Part shown: piece by piece, positions 60,501 through 64,000 of the stretch
Layout: each line of letters opens with the position of its first letter
Position numbering within the stretch: the stretch's first letter is position 1
NCBI GenBank assembly: GCA_964618895.1
Contig: CAZUDO010000038.1
Location: 1 to 64,000 of the forward strand
DNA from: CAZUDO01 sp964618895
GTDB lineage: Bacteria; Desulfobacterota; Binatia; DP-6
Reading direction: 5' to 3'
Length of the DNA: 64,000 bases
Notes under the pieces: model-generated
What the model was told of the DNA's origin: nothing
The model's database searches: none
The model's input: the letters and a program-made list of their open reading frames with translations, nothing else
Translations under genes and position numbers: made by a program

Positions 60501-60840
60501 GACCGTGCTCCCGGCCGCGCGCTGGAGTGCCCTGGCGGACGGCGGCTTCGTCTTCAAGGACACCACCGACGGCGCCCCGGTCTCGACCGTCAAGGTCACG
60601 CCCGACCGGCTCAAGCTGAAAGCCGGCAAGCTCGGCTGGACGTACACCGTCAACGAGCCGGCGCAGGGGCGGATGGCGATGCGGCTCACGCTCGGCACCG
60701 GGGTGCAGTGGTGCGCCGAAGGGCCGGCGAAAAAGAGCGGGACGCCGGCGTCGTCGGCCAAGTTCGATCGGGTGGATATGTTCCGGGCGCAGCCGAAGAG
60801 CCCGCCTCCGGTGACGTGTCCGCCGGCGCCGGCGGGGTGA
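57517..60840 (+). CDS. Large secreted beta-propeller/di-haem cytochrome protein
   Basis: From GTG 57517, preceded by AGGAAGG, the 1107-residue protein has a signal peptide (IRLLLLCALLAATPAAHGAP). Its YVTN-type beta-propeller (residues about 30-500) shows FAVNTPDNRLAIFDV, WVVNHLSDSVSIVEID, ALAVSPDGTRVYAAAF and GKLYASNLAARNDV. Two haem c sites, CASCH (about 545) and CNDCH (about 695), sit in a MauG/CcpA-like region with FGLLHDGAIASLTDFV. A calcium-type DRDSDGAQDRLELDAGTDP (about 900) precedes a C-terminal beta domain (KDGTLLSDASKRKLEFRT ... LTLGTGVQWCAEG). It probably oxidises a surface substrate. Partners are unknown. Confidence 0.85.
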   Translation: MSTMLVPHRRIRLLLLCALLAATPAAHGAPFVNFESGHVRPLALAPGGQRLFAVNTPDNRLAIFDVTPTGLTLAAEVPVGLEPVAVAARTNLAGRVEAWVVNHLSDSVSIVEIDPTDVSASRVTGTLLVGDEPRDLVFGGSARNRAFVTSARRGQNLPAAVAPLLTSEGTPRALVWVFNADAPFADTPFDADAAPSLLGGEPLTIVQLFSDTPRALAVSPDGTRVYAAAFHSGNRTTIVPERAVTQISQGGLRQAPGPPPGSPYPGPCDPTGAAPGPTPPFPCSGLIVQHDPASGEWRDELGQDWGTVAGAPVVMLSLPDRDVFTLNADANPPVEIGNASGVGTVLFNLAVRPDNGKLYASNLAARNDVRFEPLIDATHGVQGHIAESRITVVNGTTATPVHLNQHIDYSVPTGPPDEVADSVAFPLGMAFSGNGRTLYVAGFGSGVVSMLDTDTLEAGTIRQFTTPVGGGPTGLVLDEATNRLYVMNRFEQRVAVVTNASNPLVWGVTESVSLRFDPSPPTVRHGRRLLYDTRISGHGDSACASCHVFGDLDGLAWDLGNPFGTMLANPNPFALGSSGRLFHPMKGPMTTQSLRGMADAGPMHWRGDRTGGNDPGGDPLSAAQAFTKFNPAFVGLLGAPAELSAADMQSFTDFILSVQYPPNPIRGLDNAGTADEIAGETLFRTFPSLGGATPCNDCHALPLGTAGLSFPDAEPSDFKIAHLRNIYQKVGMFGVGPLMPFGVPSTPFLGDQVRGFGLLHDGAIASLTDFVAATVFSLNAAEEAQVHAFVMALSTRLASVVGQQVSATPQSVTDPATLARRDLLLARADAGDCDVVVKFVLAGEARGAFYAGGFVVTDRAQIFPVAQAWADAGTPGQEAVWTCVPPGAGVRMGIDRDSDGAQDRLELDAGTDPADALSFPGGPPIVTVMAKAFKLKDGTLLSDASKRKLEFRTVTVLEPAPNRVVPPAAGSAGDPTLHGATLRVYNAAGSGEQVTTVLPAARWSALADGGFVFKDTTDGAPVSTVKVTPDRLKLKAGKLGWTYTVNEPAQGRMAMRLTLGTGVQWCAEGPAKKSGTPASSAKFDRVDMFRAQPKSPPPVTCPPAPAG

Positions 60841-60846
60841 GGCGCC

Positions 60847-61005
60847 GCGATCGGGGTGGCAGCGCGGCGGGTGGGCCCGGGGGCGACGTCTCCGCTTCGA
60901 TCGCCGGCGATCGAAGCGACGTGCCACAGACGAGCGTCGCATCGCCGGCTCAAGGCGCTCCGACGTCGCCCCCGGGCCCACCCGCCGCGCTGCCACCCCG
61001 ATCGC
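60847..61005 (+). repeat. Hairpin C: 71-nt core with perfect 44-bp arms
   Basis: Arms 60847-60890 (GCGATCGGGGTGGCAGCGCG onward) and 60962-61005 pair perfectly over 44 bp and share no sequence with the arms of A1 or A2. The core, 60891-60961, is 71 nt and matches A1 at about 57 of 71 positions. Changes at core positions 17/55, 29/47 and 30/46 are paired so that the stems are kept. It fills the gap between two convergent genes. Confidence 0.88.
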
Positions 61006-61059
61006 TCGCGGCTTCGGACGGGGCGAAGCCGACCTGTCGCCGGGCGGCTTCGGCGGCGG

Positions 61060-64000
61060 TTACAGTTGGGTGAAAAGGGTCTGGATGGCGCCGAGCTGAT
61101 CCTGGAGCTGCGTTTTGCAGGCGGTTTCGGTCTTTTTGGCTTTGCCGATCTTCCTGGTGAGGGCGGTCAGGGCCTTGGCGATCGTCTTCTCGAGTTTGGT
61201 CAGTTTCTTTGCGCTGGCGGTGGGTATCTTGTCGGCCAGGCGGGTGAGCTTGGCGAGCGCTTTGGCGGTGAACTTCTTGGTCTTGGGGTCGGCGCAGGCG
61301 GTGAGGCCGGAGGCTTCGTTCAGCTCGCAGCGGAGGCTCTGGACGGTGGCGGGCTCGGGGTGCTGGCAGGTGCCGGCGGTGCAGGTGTCGGTGGTGCAGG
61401 TGTCGGTGGTGCAGGGGTCGGTGTCGGCGCACTCGGCGGCCGACGTGCAGGTGACGCCCGCGGCGGTCAGGTCGGCGGCGAAGAGGCCGCCGCCGGTGCC
61501 GACGAGGGTGCGCATGCCGGTGATGGCCGGGGTGCTTCCGGTGCGGAGCGGTAACGCGGCGGGCGGGATGTCGAGGTCGCCGACGCCCTCGCTCAGGAAG
61601 TTGCGACCTCCCGGAGCCTGCGGGTCGTTCACCACCGTCCACGAGGTGCCCCCGGTGGTGGACAGGAGGACGTAGCCCTCGCCGTTGCCGGCGATCAGCA
61701 CCTGGTCGGGGTCGTCGGGGCTCACGGCCACCACCTGGACGTTCAGGTTGGGCGGCACGCCCGGGCCGGCGAGCGCAACCGTCGCGAACGTCTGGCCGCC
61801 GTCGGTCGACGCGTACAGAGCGCCGCTCGGCCCGCCGGCGTTGGAGCCGGAGCCGACGTAGACGCGTCCGCTGGCACAGTGCGCGCGCACGTCGTTCATG
61901 CGCGCGCCTGTCTGCACCACCGTCTCTGTCGGACTGGCGCCGGTAGCGCTGGTGATGCGGACGACCGTGCCACCGCCGTCGTCGCCGGCCGCGACCAGGA
62001 GCACGTCCTGCAGGGTCGCATCGGAGCCGGCGCCGGGGCAGTAGACGAGCGCGCGCACCGGTGCAGTCACCGCCGACCCGCCGACGCTGTTGCCCGCGAT
62101 CATCGTCCCCGACCCGAAGCTCACGCTGGCGCCGCTGCCGGCGAGCGCCCCGCGATACACCGAGCCGTCGCCGCTCGCGCCGTCGGCGTCCGTCGCCCCG
62201 CCGACGAAGACGGTGTCCCCGCCCGGGGTGCCGGCGAGCGCGCTGACCGTGAAGGCTCCGGGGCTGCCGCCCGGGCCCAGGACCGCGGCGCTGGTGCCGA
62301 AGACGTTTGGCCCGGGCAGCGCCGTCGCGGCCGAGGTCCAGTCGGCGTGCGCGCTCAGGAGATCGCCGGCGCCGCCGTGCCCGAAGGCCAGCCAGGTGTG
62401 GCTCGTGCCCTGCCACCACGCCACCGCCGTGCCACCCTTCTTGACGACGGTGGGGAACGCGACACCCCCGTCGTCCGACGCCACCGCCAGCCCGCCGCCC
62501 AAACCCGAGAAGATCACGCCCACCTGCGCCGCGCCGCCTGGGCCGAACGTCTGGTCCTTGATCACCGGCACGTTGAAGCCGTTCACCGACACGCCGCCGC
62601 TCAGCGCGTCCGTGCCCGGCTGGGCGTCGGCCAGGGTCGGGAACGCCGGCACGCCGGCCACCTCCTGCGCGCTCTTCACCAAACCGCGGTTGCCGTCGCC
62701 GGAGAGGATCACGAAGTCGATGCTGCGGTCGTAGGCGGCGTCGAAGACGAGGCCGGTGTTGTTGTTCACGCCCGCGATGGTGGCGAAGGTCAGATTGCCG
62801 GCGCCGCTCTTGGTGACGAAGCACTGCGAGAGCGTGGCGTTGCCGTCCGTGCCGGTGCTGTGCGGGGCGACGGCTCCGACCGCGCCCGGACCCTGCCCGC
62901 AGCCACCCGGCCCGGCGGGCAGACTGGTCGCAGCGCTGAGCGACGTCCACATCGTCCCGCCGCTCTTGGTGGCCATGCGCGCCTCGTCCCCACCGCTCTC
63001 GGCGTAGACCAGCAACGCGTCCGGCGGCACACCGGCGCTCTTCGCGCCGCCGAGGCGGACGAACGTCGGCGGCGCCGGCATGCCGGACACGGACGACACC
63101 ACCGTGGCGGGCGGATTCTCGGCGAGGTCGTAGATCTCGACCGTGCCGGTCGCACGCACGACCGCGACCCACCCCCCGTCCGCGCCGGTGGAGAGCGTGA
63201 CGCGATCGTTCGGGTCGCTCAGGTATGACGTCGCCTGCGCCGCGAACGTGGGGGTCGCAGCACTCATGTCGGCGCGGAACGTCTGCGACGCGCCCACCAG
63301 GAGGAGCACGTTGGTGGCGCCGGCATGGCCCCACAGCAGGGTGGCGCTGGGACCGCCCGGCAGCCCGCCCGGCGGTGGCCCGACCGCGCGCCAGGTCACC
63401 CCGAAGTCGGTCGATGCGTACACGGTGCCGTTCACGAATACCGTGACCTCGCCCGCCGCGCCGCTGGTGGCGAGCCCGCCGGCGCTGTTGCCGCCGGCGA
63501 GGCCGTCGTCGGCGTCGTCGACCGCGAGCGTCACCTGCGTCCACGTGCCGCCCCAGTCGGCGGTCCGGTACACCTGCGGGATGACCGAGGTGGAGGCATA
63601 GAACACCCCGGGCTCACCGTCGCCCGCAATGCCGGCGATCTGCCCGCCGTAGACGCCAAGCGCCTCGAACGTCGCCCCCGAGGCGGTGAGCGCCAGGTTG
63701 CGGGTCACGGGCGTCGCGTCGACCAGGAGGCCGGTCGCCTTTCCCACCTGCTGCCCGGGCGCCTGCGCCACCTGCGCATACGTCCCGCTCTCGGCCGCGG
63801 TCACGACGTAGGCCCCGGTGGCGTCGGTCACGGTGGCGTACTTCTGGCCCCCGTCCCCGGTGAGGACCACGAACGCGCCCGCCACCGGGGTGCCCGCCGG
63901 GTCGGACGTGGTGATCGTGCCGATCACGTCGGCGTCGGCCCGAGCCAGTCGGGCCGTGAGGCCGGCCGTCAAGCCAACCACGGTCACTACCAGGACGAGC
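61060..64000 (-). CDS. Large secreted BNR/sialidase-repeat-type protein (5' end outside window)
   Basis: The frame is open to the window end and encodes at least 979 residues; the hydrophobic LVLVVTVVGLTAGLTA at the edge looks like the end of a signal peptide, so the start lies beyond 64000. After a carboxypeptidase-regulatory-like domain (DVIGTITTSDPAGTPVAGAF), the body repeats BNR-type strands (VYRTADWGGTWTQVTL, VYASTDFGVTWRAVG, LYASTDGGQTFATVAL, LLSTTGGTSWTVV). A Cys-rich CADTDPCTTDTCTTDTCTAG linker leads to a Lys-rich helical C-terminus (KTKKFTAKALAKLTRLADKI). It may be a surface adhesin or sensor. No enzyme site is obvious. Confidence 0.75.
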   Translation of the reverse strand, partial: LVLVVTVVGLTAGLTARLARADADVIGTITTSDPAGTPVAGAFVVLTGDGGQKYATVTDATGAYVVTAAESGTYAQVAQAPGQQVGKATGLLVDATPVTRNLALTASGATFEALGVYGGQIAGIAGDGEPGVFYASTSVIPQVYRTADWGGTWTQVTLAVDDADDGLAGGNSAGGLATSGAAGEVTVFVNGTVYASTDFGVTWRAVGPPPGGLPGGPSATLLWGHAGATNVLLLVGASQTFRADMSAATPTFAAQATSYLSDPNDRVTLSTGADGGWVAVVRATGTVEIYDLAENPPATVVSSVSGMPAPPTFVRLGGAKSAGVPPDALLVYAESGGDEARMATKSGGTMWTSLSAATSLPAGPGGCGQGPGAVGAVAPHSTGTDGNATLSQCFVTKSGAGNLTFATIAGVNNNTGLVFDAAYDRSIDFVILSGDGNRGLVKSAQEVAGVPAFPTLADAQPGTDALSGGVSVNGFNVPVIKDQTFGPGGAAQVGVIFSGLGGGLAVASDDGGVAFPTVVKKGGTAVAWWQGTSHTWLAFGHGGAGDLLSAHADWTSAATALPGPNVFGTSAAVLGPGGSPGAFTVSALAGTPGGDTVFVGGATDADGASGDGSVYRGALAGSGASVSFGSGTMIAGNSVGGSAVTAPVRALVYCPGAGSDATLQDVLLVAAGDDGGGTVVRITSATGASPTETVVQTGARMNDVRAHCASGRVYVGSGSNAGGPSGALYASTDGGQTFATVALAGPGVPPNLNVQVVAVSPDDPDQVLIAGNGEGYVLLSTTGGTSWTVVNDPQAPGGRNFLSEGVGDLDIPPAALPLRTGSTPAITGMRTLVGTGGGLFAADLTAAGVTCTSAAECADTDPCTTDTCTTDTCTAGTCQHPEPATVQSLRCELNEASGLTACADPKTKKFTAKALAKLTRLADKIPTASAKKLTKLEKTIAKALTALTRKIGKAKKTETACKTQLQDQLGAIQTLFTQL

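Noticed and set aside
60847..61005. Ordinary intrinsic terminator
   Set aside because: The arms are far longer than a terminator stem, there is no T-run, and the 71-nt core is shared with distant sites. Termination may still be a secondary effect.
1..64000. tRNA or rRNA genes, transposases, integrases, phage genes
   Set aside because: Reading both strands I saw no cloverleaf with GGTTCGAATCC-type arm, no rRNA-like stretch and no transposase or integrase motif; absence by eye is not proof.

Overview
The window is very GC-rich DNA with tightly packed genes, many GTG starts and many 1-4 nt stop/start overlaps. The gene content fits a free-living, aerobic or facultative Gram-negative bacterium: lpxA (lipid A), a System I cytochrome c maturation operon with a cysteine-type CcmE, an oxygen-dependent-type protoporphyrinogen oxidase, fused electron-transfer flavoprotein, CaiB and SDR enzymes, TMTC-like TPR membrane proteins and secreted Cys-rich cytochromes. 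I infer a deltaproteobacterial-grade lineage such as Binatota/Desulfobacterota-like or Myxococcota-like. No rRNA, tRNA, CRISPR array or transposase gene was seen.

Layout. 1-3065 is a degraded accessory zone: pieces of AAA/TPR adenylate-cyclase-type regulators, a ParE-like toxin-antitoxin pair, a PIN/ribbon-helix-helix pair and a broken PIN gene. 3066-3437 is a repeat carrying two large hairpins. 3431-12936 (minus strand) is one probable operon: yacG, lpxA, ccmE, ccmF, ccmH, a ccmI-like stub, a tRNA-binding-domain gene, ccmA, ccmB, ccmC, ccmD, fused etfBA and an enoyl-CoA hydratase. 13002-18126 holds a Tyr/Pro-rich secreted protein and a CBS-histidine kinase (minus), divergent from the haem operon hemE-hemH-hemG. 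18130-30899 holds a TMTC-like protein, a CaiB transferase, a YhhQ-type transporter, SDRs, a DUF1343 muramidase-like enzyme, a di-haem peroxidase, a phosphotransferase pair and a DUF4143-type ATPase. 30944-31266 is an inverted copy of the 3066-3437 repeat. 31269-48573 is metabolic and regulatory: aldo/keto reductase, HIT protein, hydrolases, a VOC protein, a deleted YbgA-type gene, an FAD oxidoreductase, pyrE, a fucosidase, two more TMTC-like proteins, a sensor kinase, an amidotransferase, an aminotransferase and a GNAT protein. 48581-64000 is a secreted redox and surface-protein island: a three-gene operon of cytochrome-like and beta-helix proteins, a VWA/MoxR pair, a MOSC protein, a 1107-residue propeller-cytochrome and a large BNR-type protein cut by the window end.

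How the genes work together. The ccm operon and the hem operon supply haem and its covalent attachment for the c-type cytochromes encoded at 25-27 kb and 48-61 kb. The etf, enoyl-CoA hydratase, CaiB, SDR and phosphotransferase genes point to acyl-CoA catabolism.

The most unusual signals are two. First, four hairpins share an exactly 71-nt core with covarying internal stems, while the long flanking arms differ in sequence between loci yet stay perfectly self-complementary (20-44 bp). Second, a cysteine-rich module with strict C-x21-C spacing is shared by three neighbouring secreted proteins that otherwise have different architectures.
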